This document shows positions 1 through 10,749 of a stretch of DNA of 64,000 bases, piece after piece. The position numbers and the translations under genes are program-made. The stretch is from Oxytricha trifallax (taxonomy: Eukaryota > Ciliophora > Spirotrichea > Sporadotrichida > Oxytrichidae): contig ARYC01000183.1 in NCBI GenBank assembly GCA_000711775.1, forward strand, positions 84,818 to 148,817. Direction: 5' to 3'. Each line of letters begins with the position of its first letter. Position 1 is the stretch's first letter. Below the pieces are notes generated by a model. That model was not told the DNA's origin, ran no database searches, and saw only the letters and a list, made by a program, of their open reading frames with translations.

Positions 1-98
1 ACCATCTTCTTAATTTTTCGATGAAGATTCAACACAGAGTCCAAAAATTTCATCTTAAGACCTCACAATAGTTAAACTTCATAAATAACATATAAAAA

Positions 99-2304
99 AT
101 GACTCCTTACGATGTGGCTTACTAAGCAATCAGTCAATGCCTTTAATACATTAAAACACTCATTTCAAATAAAATTATACACCCTAGCTTATTAAGCGAA
201 TCGAGAGCAGCTATGGAGGAACTTAATATATTCATTAAAATCTAACTCCTGAAATTATAACTAAAAATAACCAATTAAACTAGACTTCTAACCCATCTAC
301 TGAAAAACTTAAGAAGCATCCCAACTCTTAGATAATGCAGAATTCAAAAGCATCTGATCTAAAATTTTAAGGCATTTGTTAATTTGATGAAAATGGAGAG
401 AGTAATCATAGATTATAGACTTAAAGTAGTACCAGTTAAATATTGAGCCCGAATCATTTGAAGTCAATATAAGCTGGAAGCACCTAAAATATTTTAAAAA
501 ATGATGGATCTAATTTTAAAATCTAGAGATCAAATAAGCAATTGGAAATATTCAATGATAAAGAGAAGAAGAGGTAGCATCCAATCAAATAATTACGTAA
601 TAGTAAATTATCTTTACATTTATTTTTTTGTAAATGGTAAAGTTTGACAACAACAATCCTTTGCTAAAGCTAGATCCCTTGCTTTTATCATCAGGAAGCC
701 AAAAAGATACAAGATTAATTGGCTCAAATTTAATAAATAATTTGAGCAACCTTTAAAATATACTGTTTATTTCCCCCAAGATTATTTGAGATGTTAAATT
801 AGCTTTATCTAAGGAACTAACATGAAAAATGTCAGCTTTTTCAACAATACTACATGAATAAGCTTGTGGAAAAACAAGAAAATAACAAAAAATTACTAGA
901 ATAATCCCAACTTTTATAAAAATAATCTACCCCTTCTAGATCAATAAAATAGCTTTAATTTTCATCTAATAGTAACATAGCTACAGCTTCAAAAGTTAAT
1001 AATTAAATAAATAACTGCTTGATATAAGATTACTATTTAATGCAATGATTTTAGTTAATTTCATTATAAAATATAATTTAAAAGCTTAAATAACACAGTA
1101 ACAAGTTTAGAAATCTTAGGTCCCAAGCTAAAACAGTACAATGAGTGAATTTGCAAAATCAATTAGTAAAATTAGTTACATTTAGTAAACGATGGATTTA
1201 TATATTATTTTAAGCGAACTACATTTCAATTAAATTATGAAATAAAAATATATATAATGGTCTTTACTGGCTTACATTATTTTTTTTCATTTTGATTTTT
1301 AAAATTAATTTATATCTCCTAAAAATAGTAAAAAATATACTGGTAAATGAGTTTAGAAATAATTAAATGTGGATAAACATTGATTATTTTTTAATATTCA
1401 ACTTAATTATTGAATAATTGCTAAATGCAATAGTCTAAGAATATTTAAGATGTGAGATAAACAGTAAACATGAGTAAAATTGCTAATATAGGATTTACTA
1501 ATGGGGGAGTTCAAGTAATCATTGGATTTAATTAAGATGATAATTATGCTTAAATATAGTTTGTTTTTATTTGGTAATATTTTATAGATTATTTTGATTT
1601 TGTAAATCATTTATTCAATCATAGCTTAAAATATAGAGAGCAATATAACGATGATTTATATTTAAATTAAATGATGATAATTACATTCCAAATAAAAAGA
1701 GACAAAGTGTCGATTAATAACAATCTCAGTTGTCTACTGCAAATCAAAATGCAATTAGAAATACTTAAAACTCTTAGTAGTTTATGGATAAACGACTGAA
1801 ATAAGCGGAGGTACACTTGAAACAGGCCACTACTATAGATGACACAAAAGACAATTGTCTGCCTTATATAACTAGTTAGTAGTAATAAAATACCATTAAT
1901 CCTGCAGATTTCAAGAATCACAGAAGAAACTCTAAGAATAGTAAAACATCATCATGCACACAAGTAATGCTTAATCATAGACTGTAAAGTTAACAAGTTT
2001 ACCAATAAACTCCCAATAACAACCATCGATATTTTAAAATTTAATTTTATAATTTCTATATTCCAACTAGAACTCAATGTAAACTATGATATTACAAGCT
2101 CATTTACACTAAAACAGCAACAGCATTGTAAATGACAAAACTTAAGAATTATTTGGAAAATAGCAATAATAAACTTAACTTATGGAATTACTGAGGAATT
2201 AATAGCATTAATATCAGGGATAAAAAAGTATTGGAAATATTAGTATGAATAAAAATATACTTAATAGTAAGTAATAACACTTTGAAAAGATTAAGAATTA
2301 GTGA
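99..2304 (+). CDS. Asn/Gln/Ser-rich protein, unknown function, interrupted
   Basis: I do not recognise this protein. Coding pieces are visible in several frames of the same strand: an N-terminal helical stretch from the ATG at 99 to about 240, a low-complexity N/S/Q part from about 242 to 600, a more structured part from about 665 to 1045 (KPKRYKINWLKFNKQFEML), then further Q/N-rich pieces at about 1655-2080 and 2090-2304 ending at a TGA. One 44-bp IES with pointer ATTTGAG at 740-790 is certain because its removal joins two frames cleanly. The shift near 240, the break near 640 and the longer gap 1045-1655 are not resolved, so these may be several IESs of one gene or two neighbouring genes. 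The Q-rich composition depends on reading TAA/TAG as Gln. Confidence 0.5.
740..790. other. IES, 44 bp, pointer ATTTGAG
   Basis: Copies at 740-746 and 784-790. Excision links LKFNKQFE to MLNQLYLRNQ in one frame; without it the frame shifts. Confidence 0.85.
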
Positions 2305-2520
2305 GAAATAATCAAAAACCTATTTATAAAAAGTGATTATATAATTTGAAGATATTGATTTATTCCATAAAATTGGTTACTATTTTGATCTCATTAATAT
2401 GTTGCAAATGTAAATAAACGCATTTCACGTAAATGATGACGATAAATAAAATTATATGAGTATATTGATAACTTTATATCACTGTAATGTCATTGCCTGT
2501 TCGAATCTCTGCTCTAATAG

Positions 2521-2910
2521 TCATATGTTGGTCTTGATATAAGCTCTAGCCAATTCCCTGACATCCACTTCAGTGAATACTTGCTGATCTTTTCTGGCTG
2601 TCTCTACGAATTCCTTTATTCTATCGAAGTTCTTAGGGTAAATCATGTTGGCTAGTTCGCTGTCATTAAGGATATTACACACTTGATTTAGGTTAAGATC
2701 CTTGTATTTACCGCTTGCAATATCTTTTTCATATTCTCCTCCCAACAAGCCACTCATTAGCATGTCGTCTTCTTCAAGCAATGCTTCAGCTAATTCCTGG
2801 CGACTGGCGTCGTCTGAGGGGCCTCCAGTGATGCCGCTCACATCCACGTTTATACCTGAGACAAAGGCATTCACAGCTGCATCATCCACAAATGAGTCTA
2901 AATCGTCCAT
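2521..2910 (-). CDS. Small acidic protein of 129 residues, unknown
   Basis: A complete uninterrupted frame from an ATG at 2910 to a TGA at 2521, with no IES or intron. The N-terminus MDDLDSFVDDAAVNAFVSG is acidic, and the C-terminal part is predicted-helical and mixed-charge, ending in ELARAYIKTNI. I recognise no domain. The codon composition is clearly richer in G and C than the flanking DNA, which supports real coding. The start is shared with a divergent plus-strand gene about 115 bp away, so the short interval probably carries both upstream regions. It could alternatively be the last coding segment of a longer gene, but the in-frame ATG and the AT-rich drop immediately upstream argue against that. 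Confidence 0.7.
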   Translation of the reverse strand: MDDLDSFVDDAAVNAFVSGINVDVSGITGGPSDDASRQELAEALLEEDDMLMSGLLGGEYEKDIASGKYKDLNLNQVCNILNDSELANMIYPKNFDRIKEFVETARKDQQVFTEVDVRELARAYIKTNI

Positions 2911-3024
2911 TGTATATTAAAATAAATAAATATATTAAAAGATTTATAATAAAATAAGCATCTCTAAAATATAAATTAAATAATAAAGCATTTTAAGTGT
3001 TATCCAACCTTGACAACAATATAA

Positions 3025-4800
3025 ATGTCTGATTAATAATAAATAACTCTTGATAAAGATGATGATTAGTAAAAATAAGCAAATATTAAAGATTCAAGGG
3101 AACTTAATCATGAATTACAAATAAATTAAACCGTAAATTACTATATGAAAAGTAATCATGCTGATAGTGATCAATAATAATCAGGGATGAGTCATCAATT
3201 GTAATAAAAGAGCATTGAGATAAATAACACTAATACTAAAGATTAATAAATGAAAAAAGAAATAGTGTTTGATGATAAATTGTGGAAGAAAAGTGATCAA
3301 TCACAATAGGATAATATCAACTCGCAACCAGCTAGAGCATCTAACCTAGTTATTAATGATAATGAATTATAGAATGAAGAATCCAAGTTTAATTCTTCTC
3401 CAAAAAGTTAAACATTAAGTATCCATTAATCAAAGAAAAAATAGCAATTGAATCATAATAATCAAATAATCCATGATACTAATAACTAACTTTAAGACGA
3501 CTCTGAAAGCAAATATTTATACAATTACAAACCTAAAGAGAGTTAACTGCAGAGAGAAGTATTAGATTAATTGATTAATGAAGCTGATTCAGATTTCATT
3601 AAACAGCAAGCAATTATACTAAAGTAAGAGGGTGGTCAGTTTCTAAATAGAGACACTGCAGATTATATTATATAAAAGCATGATTATTAAGATAAGCTTG
3701 ATGAATACAAATCGTCACTAAAACTAAGCAGCTTATAACAAAAGGAAAGCAATAAAGTTAACAAAGTAACATTACAGCAACAAGCAATGCCAGAAATTAA
3801 GTTACAAGTTAAAAGTCAATTAAATAAAGGAGATTTCAATGGATCAAGTCATGTGAAAAATGAAGCGTTACAGAGGGAACTAAACTACAAACTCGCTGTA
3901 CTTAAATCTAATGTTGAGAGAGTAAACACTTCAAGCAGTAGAATCTAAATTTAGCAGGAAAGTGATGTGTCGAGAAACTTCAGTTAAAGCTAAAACTATA
4001 AAAAGCAGCAAGCTATGACAGAGTTTAGTGCAAATAATCTTACAGAGTTAAATCCCACTACTCATAGTATCAGAAATTAGAAAACTAATTTTACGATCAC
4101 CCCTTAGTTACTACTAAACAATGGGAAGATAGATAAGTATAATAAGATCGTTTACAGAGGGTCAGAGGTTGCACAAGGTTAAAACTATACAGGTGTTGAT
4201 ATTGATGAATTTAAGAAAGCTTTTTCCAAGTATCATTCAAATTAGAAGGAGGGTTATAGTGGTTTCAGACAGCAATTAAAAGAGCAAGAATAGTAAAAAC
4301 AAAAAGAAGCCTTAGAAATGGTAAAATCTATTAAGAAAGACAAAGAAAAGAGAGCTAATGAGCAAAGGAAGAAAATTTAAAACTTAATCAGCAAGTAAAG
4401 TGAAGCAATAAGAGAGGCCAAATTAGAGTTTATTTCTGCAAGGAGAGGTTAATCATCATTATTAGAACCATAGTTTGATATAAGCTCAAATTCACCTCAA
4501 AGAAACATTTAAGAAATTATGATATATTTTTTGGAAAATAGAGAATTATAACAATTAGATTAAGAATATTAGAAATAATAAAAATGTCTGGTCGGAATGT
4601 GCAGTGTCGCTCACAAATAATGTAAGTTACAAAAAACATATCTAAATTTTTAATTTTTTAGTTGACCTGCATGGTTAGTGCAGTGAAGGGTAGAGACAAA
4701 GACTTCGCAGAGCAAGACTAAAAAGTGGTCAGAGAGTACTCACTTGGAAAGATGGAAGAAAATACAAGGGTGAATTCAAAGACAATGAAACGTTTTTAAG
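3025..4800 (+). CDS. Gln/Asn-rich coiled-coil protein leading into a MORN-like exon
   Basis: One frame stays open from ATG 3025 to about 4620 with no TGA. The protein begins MSDQQQITLDKDDDQQKQ, is low-complexity over its first half and turns into a charged coiled coil between about 4240 and 4450 (repeated K/E/Q heptads). A probable intron (GT at about 4622, TTTTTTAG ending at about 4661) is followed by a segment containing GQRVLTWKDGRKYKGEFKDN, a good match to a MORN repeat, a membrane-associated motif usually found in tandem. Only one repeat is visible, so the rest may lie in a separate germline segment. The coding piece at 4510-4560 coincides with one arm of an inverted repeat, so the precise boundaries there are uncertain. 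Confidence 0.6.
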
Positions 4801-4897
4801 ATATACTTTATTCAAACTATTACTCAGTTTTGTATTTATTATTAATCAAATTGTTATAATTCTCTATTTTCCAAAAAATATATCATAAATGTTTGAG
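4511..4897. repeat. Inverted repeat flanking the MORN-like exon
   Basis: About 45-50 bp near 4511-4560 recur in reverse complement near 4845-4897. The shared core includes ATGATATATTTTTTGGAAAA and GAGAATTATAACAATT. The arms differ by an 8-base insertion close to the outer end of the left arm and by single bases at the inner end. The enclosed region of about 285 bp carries the MORN-like exon. It may be an inverted germline segment, the termini of a small element, or a duplicated pointer region; the sequence alone does not decide. Confidence 0.7.
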
Positions 4898-6412
4898 CTA
4901 GGGCAGAAGAAAAAGTCAATTTAGCCACTCAAGAGACCACCAGAAAACTTCAACAGCTTGGTTGAAAAGAAATTAAAATGGAAACCAAAAGTCATAATAA
5001 CTTATTACTTTATTTTTAAGTCCCATTATATAAAGAAATTGAGAAGAAATATTATAGCTAACTTGACGAAGAAGACAGATAAAAACGTCTCAAACTTCTG
5101 TAAATCCGATCGTAACATAGACCAATCGAACACAGTGAAATCGTAAATCATCAAAGAATATATGACTAAAAACTGAAATTAAGAGCTTAAGAAGTTGGAG
5201 AAAATTTATTTAGACAATAAAGGAGACAAGGGTCTGCAGATAATTACGATCAAGATCTTGAGATATTACTTGAAGACGAAGGTTTGAGGAGGGGAGGAAG
5301 GAAATATCCAGGTATTCATGATAGAGCAGTCTCTAATAAAGTTCGATTAAGGTCGGAATTTGAAAATTAAAAGGCTATTGCAAGAGAGAAGGAAGAGAGG
5401 AGGAACTAGTATGCCAAATATATAAAAGAGATTAATTTACCACTTGAACTTGATAGATAAGAGCTAAAAAGAGAAGCATGTTTTAATTAATTTGTGATTT
5501 TTTTTAAATCTTATTTAAAGAACCAATAAGTTAAGACATTTTTTGTTTTAATAATTGAAATAACAAATTAGGGGGAATAAAAACTAAACAAAGAAGGTAT
5601 TTGCTAATTCATTTAAATTATTGTTTTTATATCATGAAATTTTTGGGGACCAATTACCAATCAAATAATTATCTAAAAAGAGAAGCATCAAGACTGCGAT
5701 AGATGTAATAAGAATCTCAGAGAACTAATAGTTAATATGGACTTAGTTAAGACCAAATTAATCTTAATTATGATGATAGAATGGCAAATTAGATTTCTGT
5801 AAAAAGATTCAGTAAAGATAAAAATCTGCTGCCTCCTCTCAAACTTTCTATTAAAATCAAATGTATTAATTAATTCTGCTAAAGTTTAGTAAAAATTCTG
5901 CCTATCTATCATCTGGGGGAAGTCCATCAATTTCCAATATGAAATCAAGCAACTTAACAAATCTTTCAATTGATTTATATAAGACACCCCAAAAACTTCA
6001 TTCAAAATATAATGAAATGCTAAAATCCTCTCAGAATAAATCTTAACTCCCATAAAATTTGAGTTACTAATAGGTGCCTCATCAATAATTAGTAATATCA
6101 ACTTCATATAATAATTTCATATCATTAATTTATTATGCTAAATAGCAGTGGGCTGAGAAATTCCTTTAAAAAAATGGGCAGCATATGACAGCTCATGAGA
6201 AGATAAATTACATTTAAGCTAATGCTTAATACATGGAGAGACAAGCTGATAGAATTGAGTAAAGAATTCAATATCCAAATTAAAGATTAGTTAATGAGAG
6301 TTTCATGTATAATCAGCAAATTATGAATGATATTTATGCAAATCAAGAGATAGTTGGAGATAAACTAGTAGAGGCTATTAAATCTAAATTAGCGCTTTTG
6401 GATAATATTTGA
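4889..6412 (+). CDS. Basic coiled-coil protein, unknown, with three IESs
   Basis: Starts MFELGQKKKSIQPLKRPP and continues through a basic helical region (PLYKEIEKKYYSQLDEEDRQ, then EGLRRGGRKYPGIHDRAV) to a Ser/Asn-rich tail and a C-terminal helix ending KSKLALLDNI before TGA 6410. Three IESs are resolved exactly, with pointers AAGTC, a 16-bp CTAAAAAGAGAAGCAT and AGTAAA. In each case the flanking frames become continuous only after excision, giving for example LDRQELKREASRLRQMQ. The function is unknown; the Arg/Lys-rich heptads suggest a structural, possibly cytoskeletal protein. The ATG at 4889 lies just inside the right arm of the inverted repeat, so the start could instead be an internal Met of a gene that continues from upstream. 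Confidence 0.7.
4989..5022. other. IES, 29 bp, pointer AAGTC
   Basis: Copies at 4989-4993 and 5018-5022. Excision gives LKWKPKVPLYKEIEKK; retention shifts the frame. Confidence 0.85.
5464..5688. other. IES, 209 bp, 16-bp pointer CTAAAAAGAGAAGCAT
   Basis: Copies at 5464-5479 and 5673-5688. It is the longest pointer in the window. Excision gives QELKREASRLRQMQ. Confidence 0.95.
5811..5893. other. IES, 77 bp, pointer AGTAAA
   Basis: Copies at 5811-5816 and 5888-5893. Excision gives VKRFSKNSAYLSSGG. Confidence 0.85.
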
Positions 6413-6534
6413 AAATAGGTGCTATTGAAAGAGATTAATGAAACTTATAAGTGATGTTAATATTTATATAGCTTTAATTTTAATGATAATTATAATGCAA
6501 AAACTTTTTTAAATAAATAAACAATCATAGATTG

Positions 6535-8511
6535 TAAATCTCATATGCTGGGAGTGTAGTCATTTATTATGCTGTGATATTTTTATTGGTAGTCATGTTT
6601 ACAGTGTCTCTGAGTTCTTTTCTTTTAGATGCAATTTCTTTGAGAAGATCTTTATTGAATTCAAACTCATCGTTTGTCATGCCCTTCTCTCTGGCCTTCT
6701 TTTCTTCGATTTACTTGATTATGGTATGCTGAACTTCAATTTGCTTTCTCTTTAACTATTCAGATAGCTCTTTTTCACGATCTACATCCCTCTCATGCTT
6801 ATCTTTGAATACCTTCACATAGACATTGTTCATTTCTTTCACAAATTGCTTCTTCATAGATCTTTCCACCATTTAGTCTTTAAGAGTGTTTTTTAGTTCC
6901 TCTCTGTTATCGTTTTACCTCTTTTTTCTTCTCTCTTCTTCAAGGAAGTCTTCTCTTTGCTTTTTCTCTTCATATTTTCTGATTTGCTCTTCAAGATAAG
7001 CATGCTTTTTGTTCTCTTCAGCTATGGCTCCTTGCTCCATTTTGGTCATAAAGCCTTAAATGCGCATTTCTCTCTTTTAAAACTCTTCCACTTTCTTTCG
7101 CTCTTATTCGTTCACCATTTCAACGTATTTCCTGGACATCATCACATCCTGCTCTCTTTGCTTCATTTTGTTTTCAGTTTTCATAGCCTTGTTTACTTCG
7201 TTTTCTTTCTTCATTTAATCGGCAATCTCTTTCAACTTGTCTCGTTTTTACTGTTGCTTGTCTTATTCAGCTTAGATTTATAGTTTGAGGTCATCCACAA
7301 GCTACTTCTCGTAAAGTCTCTTTGCTTTCTTTTGCTACCTCTTCTATTCTTAAACTTCTTAAAGTTACATTTCTCTAATCTGCTTCTGATCCATTAATTT
7401 GCGATGATTTTACATTGACACCAAATCTTGGTGCTTTCTATATTCTGAGACTTGATTTAGCACCATATTATCATTTTTAACTTTCTCCTGTCTGACCATT
7501 TGCTGACGACGCTTCTTCTCTTATACTTGTTCATCTAAGACTGTTTTTGTTTGAACTTTCTATTGCTCTTTTTTATCTTTTTGTAGCTAGAGGTCTCTAT
7601 CGTGAAGCAACTATCTATATTTATCCACCTCAGCCCATTCGTCCTCGTTTGAAAGTTCACTTTTAATTGATCGGTCTTTGTCTTTTTTATAAGCAGTAGA
7701 GGTTTCCATAATTAGGGGATTTCTAAAAGAAGCTAGATATGAAGGTTATTCTGACTATTCAATCAAATAGTTCACCTTTTAAAGTTGAGTTACATCTTAA
7801 GTTTGTGAGAATTTATTGTCAAATTGATCATTTGGTGCCTCATTTAGACTTTCTTCCCAGTCTTGCTATTGAATATTATTCTGAGTCTAGAGATTACTTT
7901 GTGATGCACCAAGATTACCGATTTATGGCAGTAAGTTTCCTTATTTACTGTTAACTCTTGACATGGATCTCAACTTCTATTGTTCATCAGACATTAAACC
8001 GCCTGTGGTCAATTTGAGACCATTATGTTAGCTACTTAATCTAGTAAGTTTGGCTTGACTATTGGCATTACTGGAATTTTTATTTTGGAGTTTTTATTCA
8101 ATCTTCATCTCAAGCAGTTTTAAGTTTTCTCTATTGAGCTTCTCATTTCTAATAAAATTCAGGACTTCATTGTTTATGATTTAGTTGGTTTGGAAATCAG
8201 TTGTAGATATTCCTTTCTCATTCTAGGCAGAATATTTCTTGTTGAATTTAGTCAATAGCATATTCTTAATGTAATCTTTATGAGTTACACTCCCCACAGA
8301 TGAGTTACCGGAGAAAACTGATTAGTGAAAAAGTGAGGAAGTACCAGCAACACTTTTTGTGAGACCTCCACTTGTTTAGATCTATGGAATCATGAATAAA
8401 TCAAAGTTTAAATGTTACTTTTAAGTTCATTGGTAAGCCAGGGTTCAAACGGTTTTATTTGATATCACTCAAAATACTTGATCTCTAAGCTGTTGAATAT
8501 TGCGATGCCAT
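6535..8511 (-). CDS. Long coiled-coil protein, trichohyalin/TPH-like
   Basis: A single minus frame from ATG 8511 to TGA 6535 with one 37-nt intron at 8382-8418 (GTAACA..CATAG). About the first 230 residues are Ser/Asn-rich; the remainder is an almost continuous K/E/Q/R-rich coiled coil (for example VKNDNMVLNQVSEYRKHQDL and MMSRKYVEMVNEQERKKVEE). This charge pattern resembles the trichohyalin-plectin-homology class found in ciliary microtubule inner proteins and basal-body proteins; that assignment is by composition only. No IES is needed to keep the frame, in contrast to both neighbours. The start was chosen because it is the first ATG after the upstream AT-rich gap and gives a good exon/intron join. 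Confidence 0.8.
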
Positions 8512-8659
8512 TTATTTATTTTATATCTTTGTCTATTTTATTTTAAATACAGAGACAGTAGTAAGTAGTTTTATAAAATGGAAGCATTCAGTATTATAAT
8601 TATCGTATTGAAGTCAATTAAAACTAATTATACTTATTTATTTACTTACTTTTTTATAA

Positions 8660-10595
8660 ATGCAAAGCACTCGACTGAGCAAAATAGTTTTTGACAAAGA
8701 TGAAGAAAATGGTCTTTTGACTGCTAAAACAGCTATCTAATCTTAACTTGAAAATGAGGCAGAATACACGAGTGGAGTAGCCACTCCAATGTTTTCTGAG
8801 CAAATAACTAAAAGGAAGACACTAATCGAATCTCAAAATTTCAATTCCGACATGGTGACAATGAGTATAGATAGTAACTATATTAACGCAATTAAAGACT
8901 TGCTGTTCAGCATTAAGCAATATTTCATACCAATTCATAATAGAATCAAGTTTTCAGCAAAAACAATCTAAAAATTGAAGATAAATGAAGATCCCAGGAA
9001 ATACTATGATTTTTACAGGTCTTTTAGAATGGTGCAATCTTAAGGGAAATATAGCGATGTGCGTATTGCATAAACTTATAATAATATGACAAAAAAAGCT
9101 GTGAAAATTTATAGACGTTGAGAAATCGATCATGATAGTGAAGAGAATGAATTAAAAAGGGAAATCTATAAAGAAATTAAAAGACCATTAAATTTAATGT
9201 GCTAGGCAGATCATGTAAACATAGCTTAGGTTGAAGCAATATTTGAAACTGACTTGAACAAGTTCGATCATTAAGATATAATATCTTATGAAGAGGAATT
9301 ATAGAGGGATCATCTTTATATAGTATCAGAGTTTTATGATGGAGATAGTCTTTTCAATTACATAATAAAAAAGGGTTATTTAGAGGAATAAGATGTAAGA
9401 ATGATGGCAAAGTACTTATTATCTGTCATTCGTTATTGTCATTAAGAATTGAAAGTAGTAATTGGATGCTTAAATCCAGAGGATATTGCCATAGATTCAT
9501 AAATAAGTAAAACACATGTAAGATTGCTAAATCTTAATGAAAGTTGGCCTATAAATCAAACACATTTTAAAGATTTTGAAATTGACAATAAAATAAAAAG
9601 TTACATGAGTTTAAAAGGAACTTTCCCAAATAAATTTCTGTTTCTAGCTCCAGAAATATTAACGTACAGTTATTATATCCACAGAGATTTCAAAGTGGAA
9701 ATATCTCCTAAAGTCGACATCTGGGCTCTTGGTTGCTTAATATATAATATGATTACTGGAGTTCCTCCATATTATTCAGATAAACTTGACGATTTATAGT
9801 AATAATTAATGTACAGCGATATCAGACTATATCTGAGAGACAATGAAATGATTTCAGATTGCTCTTCAGATTTATTAGATTTCTTGCATAGTGGATATTA
9901 TTAAATTATTTTTTAAACTTAAAAGTGCTCTTGAAGTTAAATCAGATAAAAGAATGTCAGTTGATTAAGCTTTTGAACATCCCTGGATAAAAAATACACC
10001 ACCTTTTAAAAATACTTTGCAAAAATCAATATTCAAAGATGCTTTCAAAAGAATGAAAGACTTTAAGCACGACTGTGAATTCTTGAAGTTAGTCTCACAT
10101 CTAATTGGTAACTATATAATATCGAAGGACAAGAAATCGATAGTCTACAAGATCTTTTAAGCTTTTGATGTCTAATCCAGAGGGTATTTAACAAAAGCAG
10201 ATATGACTTATGTGCTTACTGAAAATGAAGTTAAATTTTCCAAGGAAGATATTGGCATAATTTTTGAAAATCTAGATTCAAACAAAGACGGTAGAATTTA
10301 CTTCTTTGATGTATGCCCCTCTTTGATAGACAAGAAAGATCTATTCAATAAGCAGTATCTAAAGGAAGCTATGAATTTCATGGATCATGATAAAGATAAA
10401 CTGATTGGCTTTGATGATCTAAGATTGATGCTTGATACTTAAACAGTCGATGATGCAATGATTCTATCTATGATTAGATAAATCGAAGGAAACCCAAGTG
10501 AAGATGAATAAGGGTAAAAGGAAGGCATTACTTTTAGAAATTTCTTAATATTGTGTTAAACATAGACCGACGATAAATTTAAAAATAATAGATGA
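8660..10595 (+). CDS. CDPK-like kinase with degenerate catalytic motifs and EF hands
   Basis: The order is that of a calcium-dependent protein kinase: N-terminal extension, kinase domain, junction and EF hands. Kinase landmarks are KAVKIY (the VAIK-like lysine), a C-lobe APEI and DIWALGCLIYNMITGVPPYY, and EHPWI at the end of the domain. EF-hand loops DSNKDGRIYF and DHDKDKLIGF follow. The HRD-type loop reads VVIGCLNPEDI and the DFG position reads LNLNES, so catalysis looks unlikely. A TGA lies in frame at 9119, right after the VAIK-like strand. A 34-bp IES (pointer AGTG, 9890-9927) joins DFLHS to ALEVKSDKR. The candidate role is calcium sensing by a pseudokinase; a decaying gene is the alternative. 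Confidence 0.8.
9890..9927. other. IES, 34 bp, pointer AGTG
   Basis: Copies at 9890-9893 and 9924-9927, in the kinase C-lobe. Excision gives DFLHSALEVKSDKR; intron removal at the nearby GT/AG would give the wrong frame. Confidence 0.8.
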
Positions 10596-10749
10596 ATGGA
10601 AAAATGGATTTATCAATGTAAATTTATAATTAGCATGTGATTTTAAGTTAGAATAGTGTTATAAGCATATAGAATTAGTGAGAGTATAATTTAATTGAAA
10701 TTAGCTTCTATCAATGAAAAACTGTACATATTTTCTTGGATTAATAAAT

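Noticed and set aside
2488..2520. A GTTCGAATC string resembling the T loop of a tRNA
   Set aside because: No matching acceptor or D and anticodon stems could be formed with the upstream bases.
4622..4661. Possibility that the genetic code is that of Euplotes or a heterotrich
   Set aside because: TGA terminates the well-conserved genes here while TAA and TAG are frequent inside conserved proteins, which fits the Oxytricha-type code and not TGA as Cys or Trp.
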